From contig OX442436.1 of NCBI GenBank assembly GCA_949361645.1, positions 124,001-188,000 of the forward strand: DNA of 64,000 bases, given 5' to 3'. The position numbers and the translations under genes are program-made. The first letter of the stretch is position 1. Every line of letters begins with the position of its first letter. The notes under the pieces were generated by a model. The model made no database searches, had not been told where the DNA came from, and worked only from the letters and a program-made list of their open reading frames with translations. Below are positions 22,583 to 34,900 of this stretch, piece after piece. This stretch comes from Spongilla lacustris. Taxonomy: Eukaryota; Porifera; Demospongiae; Spongillida; Spongillidae.

Positions 22583-25500
22583 ATGGAGGTTGAACAAAAG
22601 TAAGTTGCTCAGTTTATACCTATGGGTAACGGTCAAAACCCTTATCTCTTGCTTGAAAAAGAGATGCCCCTACGCTGTCTCCTGAGGAGCTTATCGCTGA
22701 AGGGAATCGTTGCATGGCCTCTCAGGATGTAGCCTCTGCTGTTGAGAGTTTCCAAGAAGCCTGCGCGCAGCTGTAAGACGCTTCTGCCAAATATGTCGTA
22801 TCTTTACACATTTCACGCACAGTGTACGGATCCATGGACAATTTGCGAAGGAATTGGCCGAACCGTACTATTTGTATGGCAGAGCTCTGCTCGAAGTTTC
22901 CAGGCTAGTAGTAGAAATGTTTGTTTGGTCGCCCGCCGCTTACATTCCGATTGTTTACCTAGGATCGAGAGTGTCGTTCTTGGCAATGGGATTCTTGGTA
23001 CGTTCGTTGCTATATAATTTACGTTACTGACCGCTCCCACCCACCCCCTTAGCTCAAGAGGAACAGACATCGTCAGATGAAGGGGTTGAGGAGGAGGGAG
23101 AGGAGGAGAGTGTGCCGGCACAAGAGCTGATGACAGAAACTGAAATCATTAACAATCAGGCTGATTCCAAAACAGACTACTTGGAGCACAGTGAGTCTAT
23201 TGGATTGCCATCTTGTATGTTTGTCATTTGACACTTCTGATGTTCCAGTGACCTCTGATGTTCCAGTCACCTCTGATGCTTCAGTCACATCTGATGCTCC
23301 AGTCACCTCTGATGCTCCAGTCACCTCTGATGTTCCAGTCACATCTGATGTTCCAGTGGTCTCTGATGTTCCAGTCACCTCTGATGTTCCAGTCACATCT
23401 GATGTTCCAGTGGTCTCTGATGTTCCAGTCACCTCTGATGTTCCAGTCACCTCTGATGCCCCCTCTGATGTTCCAGTCACCTCTGATGCCCCCTCTGATG
23501 TTCCAGTCACCTCTGATGCCCCCTCTGATGTTCCAGTCACCTCTGATGCCCCCTCTGATGTTCCAGTCACCTCTGATGCCCCCTCTGATGTTCCAGTCAC
23601 CTCTGATGCCCCCTCTGATGTTCCAGTCACCTCTGATGCCCCCTCTGATGTTCCAGTCACCTCTGATGCCCCCTCTGATGTTCCAGTCACCTCTGATGCC
23701 CCCTCTGATGTTCCAGTTACTTCTGATGTTCCAGTCACCTCTGATGTTCCAGTCACCTCTGATGCTCCAGTCACCTCTGATGTTCCAGTCACCTCTGATG
23801 TTCCAGTCACCTCTGATGTTCCAGTCACCTGTGATGTTCCAGTCACCTCTGATGCCCCAGTCACCTCAGATCCATGTCAAACCATGGGTGATGCAGGCCT
23901 AAGTACAGCTGGTCCCTCGGACGAGCCTTGTGGTTCAGGGGCACCCATTGAGGAAGAAGATGTACCAGATCTTCAACTAGCTTGGCAGGTGCTGGAGTTG
24001 GCCCGTGTTATCTGCACGAGGTAAAGAGATGATTGATCCAACACATATTGTGGTGCTTTGTTTTAAAATAAGAACTGTTGAGATGAAGATTGAGCTAGCT
24101 AGCTAGTTGGCTTGTTTTAGTCTGGTTGAGGGGTGTATTAAGACAGCTCAAATCTCACTTGTTTCAGGGAAGAAGGAGAGGAATACAAACTGAAGCTGTC
24201 AGATGTCCACTTAGCTTTGGCTGAAGTTGCAATGGAGTCAGGTATGTTGCCTTGTCAGTTTGTGCCACTGAGCTTGCCACTATTAGCTAGCAGTAGGGCT
24301 TATTCTACTCCCATCCTCCCCATTCTTGTAAAGACCAGTATCAAGAAGCGGTTGAAGACTTGAAAACCTGCCTGGCCATAAGGGAGGCATATGTTGGCCT
24401 AAACAATCGACAACTTGCTGAAGTGTATGTTGTGGTTTACCGGGTGATCTAGTTGATAATTGAGGTGTATTTCCTTTCAGCCACTTCACGCTGGGACTGG
24501 CTTACTCACTATGGAAGAAGCCAGGCTTGGCAGTAGAGGTTTGGCTACTAACACTTTACCCCACAGCAGCAATGTGACTACTACTGTATCTTTTTGGCTA
24601 TGGTCTATAGGAATACAAGACTGCCAAAGTTATATTGGAGAGCAAGATGGGTAGGTTTGGTCTGGGGGAATGACTATAGTTTTAATGTGATGTATCTGTG
24701 CTAGAGAAACTGAAGCAACTAGTGGGAACTACTGAAGGAGAAGAGCACAGCGATTTTGAAAATGAGGTTGCGGAGTTAGAAAGTTTGTTGCCCGATTTGG
24801 ATTCCAAAGTAAGTTGTTACTTCACTGTGACACTATGTGCAATCAAGGCAGTACACATTAACAAGGGTGTGCATATATACAGGGCAGTATGCACTACAAA
24901 GGTGTGCATATTATATAGGGCAGTATGCACTACAAAGGTGTGCATATATATAGGGCAGTATATATGCACGCCCTTGTTAGTGCTTACAAGGCTACTGTTA
25001 GTACAGTGTCAGAGAACATTGGGCTCAAAGCCCAGATCAAGCACTTCAGATTCCAGGCCTATTGCTTCATCAACGGGCTTGGCCTCTGCAAGCTTGCACA
25101 TGATAGCGAGGTATTGGTCCACCTCGTCCGTTGCATCCAACAATGGCTTCTTTGTAGGAGGACCTCCCATGTCAGTTTCATCTGACACCTCTTGGCCCCG
25201 TGTCATCGTAGTCTGCCGAGAACGTTTGAGTTTAGCCATTGCCTCGTGGGGGATTTTGTTGATGGTTTTCCGTGTGTACTTATGTTCGCACAGTTCTCGG
25301 AGAAGTGCCACTGCAGACTGGTACACCTTGCTTCGCGGGCTTGAGGCGGTAAACACACCTATTACGCTTACAATCTGTTGCACATCGTCGTTGGCCCATT
25401 GGTGATGAAATACGTCAGCGATCTCTTTCAATTTACGAATGATTTCCAATTGAACCATAGCGCTTTTGCTATAAACAGCGAGATGTTGATAAAAAGCCAT

Positions 25501-26679
25501 TAGCTCCACTCCTATTACGGGAAGGTAGGAGTCGCAAGTAAAGTTGAGAAATGAGACGCTTTCGAGAAATTTATCCCCTTCATCTGCGCTGAGTGTTTGA
25601 CCGTGTCGAGCAAGCAAGTTGGACTTGGCCTTTCGTATTTCTAAAATGGCGACTGCACTCACGCCTGCAGCCACCGAGTCGGTAAGCTCGTTATACACGC
25701 GGGGGTGACTCTAAAACAAAGACATAATTAGCTTAAAATAATATATACGGTTGGGTATTGTCGTGTACCTTTTGAGACGTGCCAGAACCATCCATTTCCT
25801 TCTTGGCTTCATCTTCTGCTTCCCGCTTAATTGCGTTCAATTTCTCGATGGGATATTCTGCCGGGTTGCGATCTATGATAAGATGACAGTTAGAACAGAG
25901 CCACATCCCGTTGACGGCGCTTGTTCGTTCTTCGACCGTCATGGTTGGGTTGTAGCGAGGGCCATCTGGGGCAGCAGCAGCTATGTGGGCCGCTTGGCCG
26001 ATACAGATAGCCTTGTGGGGGTCGTCATTAGGTCCGAACGTAGTTCTCTTGCACATGCTGCATTTCCCTCCGGCCCTTCTTGCAAGAATGTTGATAACGC
26101 TGGTAGAGAAGTTATCCCTTCGAGAAACAATTGCGGCGCCGCCCTCTTTCGCCATTACCTGTAATTAATTTTAAACTCGTGCGCAACCTTTTAAATAGTT
26201 TTATTTATTTATAATTTCCAGATAGCAGATGCGGAAGAAGAGGTCAAAAATAATGAACAGGTAATTGTGTTATGGTGCACAAAACTTGCTTACACTGGTT
26301 TGTCCAACAGAAGGTTGAACAGGAACAGGCTTCCCCAGCTGACACCACTAACACTGCTGTTCTTTCAGAAGCCAAGGTAAGAGAGAGAAATTGTGCCTAA
26401 TGTTTTACCGCATAGTGAACTGATACAGATGGCATTAAAGGCTTCTCCTATTTCTGACATCAGCCATCTTGTCAGGAAGAGGGTAAGTTGAAATGTTTTA
26501 GAGGTATGGATGATTCATTACTCGTCACCTTCTCCCCAAAGAAAGTGGACCGAACAGATGACCTGGCCCAACCAGAGTGTAAGCATATTCGGCAGGAGGA
26601 AGATGTTGGTAAAGAGAATGAAGTGGTAGCACACAATGGGAAAGGCGAAGAATCACTTCCCACAGCCATGGAATGCTGA
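22583..26679 (+). CDS. NASP: NASP, histone H3-H4/H1 chaperone
   Basis: Exons: 22583-22599, 22662-22772, 22823-22903, 22963-22997, 23053-23190, 23249-24020, 24168-24241, 24334-24424, 24481-24538, 24611-24650, 24705-24808, 26222-26260, 26311-26376, 26429-26482, 26542-26679; phases agree, about 605 aa. TPR1: EELIAEGNRCMASQDVASAV; then FAKELAEPYYLYGRALLEVS and RIESVVLGNGILG. A low-complexity insert (residues about 128-335) interrupts the second TPR, where vertebrate NASP is acidic. After it come VPDLQLAWQVLELARVI, QYQEAVEDLKTCLAIR, LAEVHFTLGLAYSLW and the tail DISHLVRKRKVD. NASP stores and delivers H3-H4 in the nucleus. The intron after 22903 uses a GC donor (ag|gctagt). The 1.4-kb intron 24809-26221 contains an antisense gene. 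Confidence 0.94.
23240..23868 (+). repeat. Coding 18/30-bp minisatellite in NASP
   Basis: Two unit types occur: TCTGATGTTCCAGTCACC (encoding SDVPVT) and a 30-bp unit adding tctgatgccccc (SDAPSDVPVT), the latter in about nine near-perfect tandem copies from 23442. Unit lengths are multiples of three and the frame stays open. Each unit also carries ttccag, a potential 3' splice site. Confidence 0.95.
25009..26155 (-). CDS. HNH-nuclease-like protein nested antisense in a NASP intron
   Basis: Two exons: 26155-25769 and 25710-25009, joined in phase 0 over a 58-bp GT-AG intron, giving 362 aa. The N-terminal 129 residues match a bacterial-type HNH module: CSMC (C32, C35), GQAAHIAAAAPDGPRYNP with H57, VEERTSAVNGMWLC with N82, and CSNCHLIID with C87, C90, H91, then AEDEAKKE. 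From memory this AAHI..A.PGGPRY..ER..NGIWLC..C..ID pattern is typical of prokaryotic HNH endonucleases, many near defence genes. The remaining 233 residues are mostly helical, with basic patches (KLKRSRQ, PTKKPL) that could be nuclear signals; I do not recognise this part. Zinc-binding and active-site residues look intact. Function is unknown; horizontal origin is inference. Confidence 0.72.
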
Positions 26680-26859
26680 AGGACCAGCTTCTCACTTGCG
26701 CAGAGCCATGAACACTTCACATACATGTTAACCACTTTAAAGTTGTTACTCCTGGTGTATAGGTATCTACATTACGTATTGTGTATTACCTGCGAAGGAG
26801 CTAATATGTGTACATATAAAATTCAGTCATTTTGTTTACATGTACTTCAAAGCGTAATG

Positions 26860-27275
26860 TCACGAGTTCGCGCCCGTCTGACTCCCCTTTCTTTTGATCT
26901 GTTGTGCCAAAATCTTGTCGCTCAGCTGTTGGTTTTCTTCCAAAGAGAGTGGAGGGCGCTATTAAGGACAACATAATTATATAACATGAAGCTTCGTTGA
27001 TAACTTACATTTCCCTCGGGATAAAGCGTTTTCTAAATGATATTAAAAGCACAATTATTGCCCCGTACTGTAGCATGTTCCTCGTACCCTCTTATCTTCC
27101 ACCCTCCTATCGAATAATGCAGGAAAGTTGAACACGTAGAATACCGCGACAGGGAAGAACACGTACAGTGTCATCTAGATAGTTAGGGAAAATACTCCCT
27201 GCACGTATGGAGCTTCTATAGCCTTACCCTGAACAGCTCTATGCCATTTGCTACAGTCTTGGTTCTGAACTTCAT
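26860..27275 (-). CDS. PET100: PET100, cytochrome c oxidase assembly factor
   Basis: Four tiny exons rebuilt by hand: 27275-27228 (16 codons), 27174-27088 (29), 27032-27009 (8), 26925-26860 (21 plus stop). All junctions are phase 0 with GT-AG borders, giving 74 aa (human PET100 is 73). The core ELFRMTLYVFFPVAVFYVFN matches the family pattern of a short lead, an arginine, then one transmembrane helix with FPVA.F. After it come RRVEDKR, YPEGN and a basic tail QIKRKG. PET100 is an inner-membrane complex IV biogenesis factor facing the intermembrane space. The gene is too short per exon for ORF scanning. It diverges from the Tudor gene with 70 bp between starts. Confidence 0.85.
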
Positions 27276-27345
27276 TTGAAACACAATAATCTACAATAAT
27301 TCATACAGTCGTGCATTAATTCAAATCATCGTGCAGCTGGAAAGT
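27276..27345. promoter_or_regulatory. Bidirectional promoter, PET100 / RING-Tudor gene
   Basis: Only 70 bp lie between divergent start codons, AT-rich with attcatacagtcgtgcattaa. Shared promoter use is inferred from spacing. Confidence 0.45.
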
Positions 27346-30300
27346 ATGGAATACACCGTGCCGAAATGTCGCAACTGCCATCAGGCGTTCTCGCTTCGAG
27401 GTATATTTAGCAGTGATCAGCCGCTGCTGTCATAATACTAGCCCTCAGCAGAAGGGAAAATCAGTCGCATTCCCTTGCTGCTACGATGTGGGCACTACTT
27501 CTGCGGCGATTGTATCGAGCACTTGGCACGCCTGCAGGTTCAGGACATGAAGGGCGTGTCGTGTCCAGAGTGCACGGTATGAGCATCGCCTTACTGGCTA
27601 GTCATACACACGAGTGACACGCTACACTCCACAGGAGTGTCACATGCTACACACACGAGTATCACACACACACATGAGTGTCTTGCTACAGTCACATGTG
27701 CCATGATTGCTATCATGAATGTTATTTGTTAGCTTCATAAGGTCACGTGCTAGCTTCAGAATGTCACATGCTACTGGTATAAGGTAACCTTTTTGTGCGC
27801 AGGTCCATACCCCACTTACATATAGCCAGGAGGTCCAGACACAGCTGGTTCCTAATGTGTACTTACTGGGATTGCTCACCGCAGCAACCTTAGGGCTGAA
27901 GAGGTACAAAGGGGGGGTATTGTTGGGGTTAAAGTACATTATATACGTGGATGTGGGTGTACATCTGCAGGATGTTTAACGCCAATCCTCTGTGCATGGG
28001 TGTGGAGCAACCAGTATCAATAAAGCCTGATTTGAATAGTAAGTTACTATCTTGATTGTACAAATAATATTTAAAAGCTGTGCATGTGTGCGTGTATACG
28101 TGCGTGCGTGTGCATGTGTACGTGTTGTAGTAGCACCTACAGCTGAACAGGAGATGTGTGAGGAGTGTGAATTCAAGCCAGCTACCCTGAGGTGTCTGCA
28201 GTGTGTTGGTCCTTACTGTGACAACTGTTTTAAGACGGTATGCCCTTCCTCCCCTTCTCCTCTTTCTCCCCTCCTCCTCTTCCCTCCTCCTCTTCCCTCC
28301 TCCTCTTCCCTCCTCCCCTTCCCTCCTCCCCTTCCCTCCTCCCTTTCTTTCCTTCTCTCACTTTGTACCATGTGAAGGTGTGGTCTCCTCCCCAGGCTCA
28401 TGCCGTCTCCAAGAGCATGTGCAGACATACTTCTGTGCCGGTCACTCAAGTGAGGTACCAGGCAAAGCAGTGCCCAGGCCACCCCAAGGAGATCGCCAAG
28501 CTCTACTGTGAAGATGACCAAATCAGTGTGTGTTCCGAGTGCTGCAGAGTTGGAGAGCATGTCGGGCACTCTGTCCTTTCATTTGTGGAGGTGGTAAGTG
28601 TGTGTGTGTGGGTGGGTGTACACTGGGCAGGAGTGTAAATGTTGAACAGATTTGTTGGGAAAAATTGAAGAGCGTCTTTCTTGTCATGGTGTTAGGCAGA
28701 GAGACATTTTATGGAGCTAAGAGGCTTGGTGTCAACTTCTGTGAATACCATAGAGAGATTGAACAATATTGAACAGGCAAGAGACCCCCTCAAACTTCCA
28801 TGTACCCCCCAAACCTTCATGTACCCCTCAAACTTCCATGTACCCCTCAAACTTCCATGTACCCCTCAAACTTCCATGTACCCCTCAAACCTTCATGTAC
28901 CCCTCAAACCTTCATGTACACCCTCCCCCCTCCATGAACCCCCCCAAACCTTCATGTACACCCTCCCCCCTCCATGTACCCCTCAAACTTCCATGTACCC
29001 CTCCCCCCTCCATGTACCCCCCCCCCCCCCCCCCCCCCCAAACCTTCATGTACACCCTCCCCCCTCCATGTACCCCCCCAAACCTTCATGTACACCCTCC
29101 CCCCCATGTACTGGGTATTTGCAGGCTCTTTGGGTGAGGTTATCTGAAGTTAAGAAGGACCTGTGTGTGAAGTCAGCAGACATGTCTACTGTCTTCACCA
29201 GTCTCTTTGTTCAGCTGCAGAGAAGGTGACAAGTTGTAGCTCATATTTTAAGAAGTCAACAGGTTACTTTTACTCAGAGAACAACAGCTGTTAGAAGAGG
29301 TGATAAAAGCCAGTGACAGCTGTACCTCCCAGCTAGTTGATAATGTAGGCAGCTGTCTCTTCTCCCTCCTCCCCCTCTTATGCCCTGTTCCTGCTCCCCC
29401 TTTTTCCCCCCATGCTCCCTTCCCCTGCTCCCTCCCTTCCCCTGCTCCCCTCCCTTCCCCTGCTCCCCTCCCTTCCCCTGCTCCCCTCCCTTCCCCTGCT
29501 CCCCTCCCTTCCCCTGCTCCCCTCCCTTCCCCTGCTCCCCTCCCTTCCCCTGCTCCCCTCCCTTCCCCTGCTCCCCTCCCTTCCCCTGCTCCCCTCCTTA
29601 GATCAGACAAGTACATGAGCGAACAGGCAGTCTTGCAGCCATGGTCTCCACTGTGCAAAGTGCCATAGCCTCAGGCAGTGCAGAGGTGGTGGTGAGGGGG
29701 TCACAGGTGAGTGTGAGGTACTGCTGTGGGGCCTGTACAATCATCCTTGTTCGTTCAGTGGTCATCTGAGCTGTCAAGGCTTTGTGATGAGATACCGTGG
29801 GAGCTGAGCAAGTTGGAGCTGCAGCCCGTCATGTTAGCATGGGAGTGGGACACACACATCTTGGGAGATGTTCAGTAATTTGGGAGAAGTGTAACTTTTG
29901 TATTGTGCAGATCACCATCCCAGTCCATCTCTGTTTATCTGTCCCCGTCCCAGTCCATCTCTGTCTATCTGTCCCCATCCCAGTCCATCTCTGTCTGTCT
30001 GTCCCCATCCCAGTCTATGTCTGTCTGTGTCCCCATCCCAATCCACCTCTCTGTCCCCATCTCAGTCCATCTCTCTGTCTGTGTCCCCATCCCAATCCAC
30101 CTCTCTGTCCCCATCTCAGTCCATCTCTCTGTCTGTTCCCATCCCAGTCCATTCCCAGAAAGACACCCTACTGTTATTTAATGAACCAAAGTGGCCAGGG
30201 CTAATAATACCCTAGAATGCTTAGAATGCCCTAGAATAGCCTAGAATATTGGAGCTCTTTTGTAGTTAGTTCACAGTACTGTCTATTTCCTTTCTTTCCC

Positions 30301-31889
30301 CTCCACCCTCCTCTCCATTCCCCCCCCTCCCCCACTCCACCTCCAACCATCAGTATGGTTTGTGCATGCTCTGTGTGCTAACAATGTTGTCCGGAAAGAT
30401 CTGACCATCTCTACAGGTGTACTGCATGCAAAGTTTATCAAACCTTATTAAACGGTTCTATGATTGTGGCTTGTAACTTTGAAGGTGTTCCCTTATTTCA
30501 AACTGGCAGTTTTAGTTTATTTTTGTGGGAAAGTATTGTAGTGTGTCCTCTACTTTCAGATTCAAGATTGACAAGAAATCTGCAAGGAAGCTGTTGATGG
30601 AGATTGGTCATATCGAGTATACACCTCAGCTGTTGTAAGACTCATCCTTAACTCGTTTCACAATATGTTCAACCCTCTCACTTCTACCCACCTACTTTAA
30701 CCCTCTCACTCCTATCCACTCTCACTCCTACCCACCTACTTTAACCCTCTCACTCCTACCCACACTCCTACCCACCTACTTTAACCCTCTCACTCCCACC
30801 CACCTACTTTAACCCTCTCACTTCTACCCACCTTAACTTTAACCCTCTCACTCCTACCCACCCTCTCACTCCTACCCACCTACTTTAACCCTCTCACTCC
30901 TACCACCTACTTTAACCCTCTCACTCCTACCCACCTACTTTAACCCTCTCACTCCTACCCACCTACTTTAACCCTCTCACTCCTACCCACCTACTTTAAC
31001 CCTCTCACTCCTACCCACCTACTTTAACCCTCTCACTCCTACCCACCTACTTTAACCCTCTCACTCCTACCCACCTACTTTAACCCTCTCACTCCTACCC
31101 ACCTGCCTGTCCTGCTCCTGCCTGTCTCAGTCTTCAAGATACTGAGAACCCACTAGTCCCCTCCATTCCCACCTTGCCAGTGCCCAGACCATTCCCTTTG
31201 GGACAAAATGAACATGATGTGCTTAGCTCTTCGCTTACGTCTGCTGAAGGTCAGACTGGGGAAGAGGTCTTGGCATACAGTGGTGATCACAGTGCTCCTG
31301 GTGCAGGGGTGTCTCCTCCCCAGACCACAGTCAAGCTGCATGCAGGGGGACAAGCTGTCTCTCATCCCCAGACCACAGTCAAGCTGGGACAAGCTGTCTC
31401 TCATCCCCAGACCACAGTCAAGCTGCATGCAGAGGGACAAGCTGTGTCTCTTCCCCAGACCATCCTCTCAGCCTCCACATGTGACATTCGTTTTAGCACT
31501 CCTCCCCAGAGCAGCCATAACACTCCTCCTCCCCAGAGCAGCCTGCATGTCGCTGGTTGCAGAACTCCCCCCAAGAACAGTCCCCAGGCCACAGCACATG
31601 ATAGCACTCCTCCCCAGACTGGTTCACAGTGTGAGATGATGGGACAACAGATGACACCCTTTAGGCCCAGCCCCAGTCCTTCCCCTGCAAAAAGCGTGTC
31701 TGTTTCCTGGGATTCTGCTGGTGTGTGTGTGTGTGTATGTGTATGTGGTGTGTGTATGTGTATGTGGTGTGTGTGTGTGTATGTGGTGTGTGTGTGTGTA
31801 AGTGTGTATGTGTGTATGTGGCTGTGTGGCTGTGTGTGTGTGTGCATGTGTGTGTGTGGTGTGTGTGCATGTGTGTGTGCATGTGTGTG

Positions 31890-31931
<42 letters not shown>

Positions 31932-34900
31932 TGTATGTGTATGTGTGTGTATGTGGCTGTGTGGCTGTGTGTATGTGTGTAAGTGTGTATGTGTGTGTGT
32001 GCATGTGTGTATGCATGTGTGTGCATGTGTGTGTGTGTGTATGTGTGTGGATGTGTGTGGATGTGGGTGGTATAGAGCTGTGCCCTGTCCATACCTTAGA
32101 GATGTTTGAGCTATGGGAGGGGTCCGAGGGGGTGGGGATGTGGTATGGGAGGCGTGGGGATGTGATGTGGGAGGGTGGGATGAGATGTGGGAGGGGTGGG
32201 CATGTGATGTGGGATGTGATGTGGGAGGGTGGATGTGATATGGGAGGGTGGGGATATGGTGTGGGAGGGTGGGGATATGGTGTGGGAGGGTGGGGATATG
32301 GTTTGGGAGGGTGGGGATATGGTGTGGTGTGTTCCCATACCTCAGAAGTATGTTCCCATACCTCAGAACCAGTGACTGTAATCCATGTTGTGGATCCATC
32401 TGAATTCTATGTACAACGGCCTGGGGACCAGAAGGCCTTACAAGATCTAACAGTTAAGCTTGATGAATACTGTCCATCACAGAAGCACCCCCATCTCCGT
32501 AGCCTGTCACATGGTAAGCATCCCCACCTCCATTAGCCTGTCACATGGTAAGCACCCACCTCCATTAGCCTGTCACATGGTAAGCACCCACCTCCATTAG
32601 CCTGTCACATGGTAAGCACCCACCTCCATTAGCCTGTCACATGGTAAGCACCCACCTCCATTAGCCTGTCACATGGTAAGCACCCACCTCCATTAGCCTG
32701 TCACATGGTAAGCACCCACCTCCATTAGCCTGTCACATGGTAAGCACCCACCTCCATTAGCCTGTCACATGGTAATCTCTTGATGCATATGCAGGTGATG
32801 GTCTAGTAATAGTCACCCCTCCCCTTCCTCCTCCCTCCCCCTCCCCTGCTGTCACTTGCTTTCTAACATTCCTTCTCTTTCATCTCCCCGTCCCTCCCCT
32901 TCCCTCCCTCCCCTCCCTCCCCTCCCTTCTCCCTTCTGTCTCTCCTTCCCCCTCCCCTTCTTCCTCCTCCCCTTCCCCCTTCCTTCTACCCCTACCTTGG
33001 TAATCTTATAGGAGAGGTGTTTGCTTCCAAGAATGGAGATGGTCATTGGTACAGGGCCAAACTGGACCGCATCATAAAGGGAGCCTCCCAGGTGTCCGTA
33101 TTTGTGATATACATTGACTTAGGCTGCAGTGGTATGACCACACGTGATGGGTAGGTGTGGCTAGCATGTGATGGGTAGGTGTGGCTAGCATGTGTGTGGC
33201 TAGCATGTGATGGGTAGGTGTGGCTAGCATGTGATGGGTAGGCGTGGCTAGCATGAGATGGGTAGGTGTGGCTAGCACGTGATGGGTATGATAACATTCC
33301 TCATGCACACACACACACATACACATTGCACACACATCCACTGCCAGACTTACAAAACTATCACCTGAACTTGCATTTGGACAATGTCTCTGTTCAAAGT
33401 GTTCTCTTGCTGACGTGTCCCCTGTACCAAAGTTCCACAATGTTGCCCCAAAGTCTTGGACTCAGCAATGTTTAAGCCAGTTCAGGTCCTTGGTGCTGGA
33501 CAACCATGACATCAGGATGAATGTAAGAGCCCATGAGTGCTCACATGAGCCCATGAGTGCTCACATGAGCCCATGAGTGCTCACATGAGCCCATGAGTGC
33601 TCACATGAGCCCATGAGTGCTCACATGAGCCCATGAGTGCTCACATGAGCCCATGAGTGCTCACATGAGCCCATGAGTGCTCACATGAGCCCTGAGTGCT
33701 CACTTGAGCCCTGAGTGCTCACATGAGCCCAGAGGCACACCTCTTGCCCCTCCCTTCACATACCTCTTGCCCCTCTCTTCACACTCCTCTTGCCCCTCCC
33801 TTCACACTCCCTCTGCCCCTCCCTTCACATACCTCTTGCCCCTCCCTTCACACACCTCTTGCTCCTCCCTTCACACACCTCTTGCCCCTCCCTTCACACA
33901 CCTCTTGCCCCTCCCTTCACACACCTCTTGCCCCTCCCTTCACACACCTCTTGCTCCTCCCTTCACACACCTCTTGCCCCTCCCTTCACACACCTCTTGC
34001 CCCTCCCTTCACACACCTCTTGCCCCTCCCTTCACACACCTCTTGCCCCTCCCTTCACACACCTCTTGCCCCTCCCTTCACACACCTCTTGCCCCTCCCT
34101 TCACACACCTCTTGCCCCTCCCTTCACACACCTCTTGCCCCTCCCTTCACACTCTTGCCCCTCCTTCACACACCTCTTGCCCCTCCCTTCACACACCTCT
34201 TGCCCCTCCCTTCACACACCTCTTGCCCCTCCCTTCACACACCTCTTGCTCCTCCCTTCACACACCTCTTGCCCCTCCCTTCACACACCTCTTGCCCCTC
34301 CCTTCACACTCTTGCCCCTCCTTCACACACCTCTTGCCCCTCCCTTCACACACCTCTTGCCCCTCCCTTCACACACCTCTTGCCCCTCCCTTCACACACC
34401 TCTTGCCCCTCCCTTCACACTCCTCTTGCCCCTCCCTTCACACACCTCTTGCCCCTCCCTTCACACACCTCTTGCCCCTCCCTTCACACACCTCTTGCCC
34501 CTCTCTTCACACACCTCTTGCCCCTCCCTTCACACTCCTCTTGCCCCTCCTTCACACACCTCTTGCCCCTCCCTTCACACACCTCTTGCCCCTCCCTTCA
34601 CACACCTCTTGCCCCTCCCTTCACACACCTCTTGCCCCTCCTTCACACACCTCTTGCCCCTCCCTTCACACACCTCTTGCCCCTCCCTTCACACACCTCT
34701 TGCCCCTCCCTTCACACACCTCTTGCCCCTCCCTTCACACACCTCTTGCCCCTCCCTTCACACACCTCTTGCCCCTCCCTTCACACACCTCTTACCCCTC
34801 CCTTCACACACCTCTTGCCCCTCCCTTCACACACCTCTTGCCCCTCCCTTCACATACCTCTTGCCCCTCCCTTCACATACCTCTTGCCCCTCCCTTCACA

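Noticed and set aside
30357..30419. Exon WFVHALCANNVVRKDL in the Tudor gene
   Set aside because: Not accepted as settled: it is 63 bp and open in one frame, but its phase fits neither neighbour. Left unresolved rather than forced.
31401..32399. His/Thr-rich minus-strand frames
   Set aside because: They read the intronic (GT)n array on the opposite strand; there are no splice sites or homology.
33522..33730. CRISPR-like regular repeat array
   Set aside because: The repeats are head-to-tail with no unique spacers, and the window is clearly eukaryotic. The same holds for every other array here.
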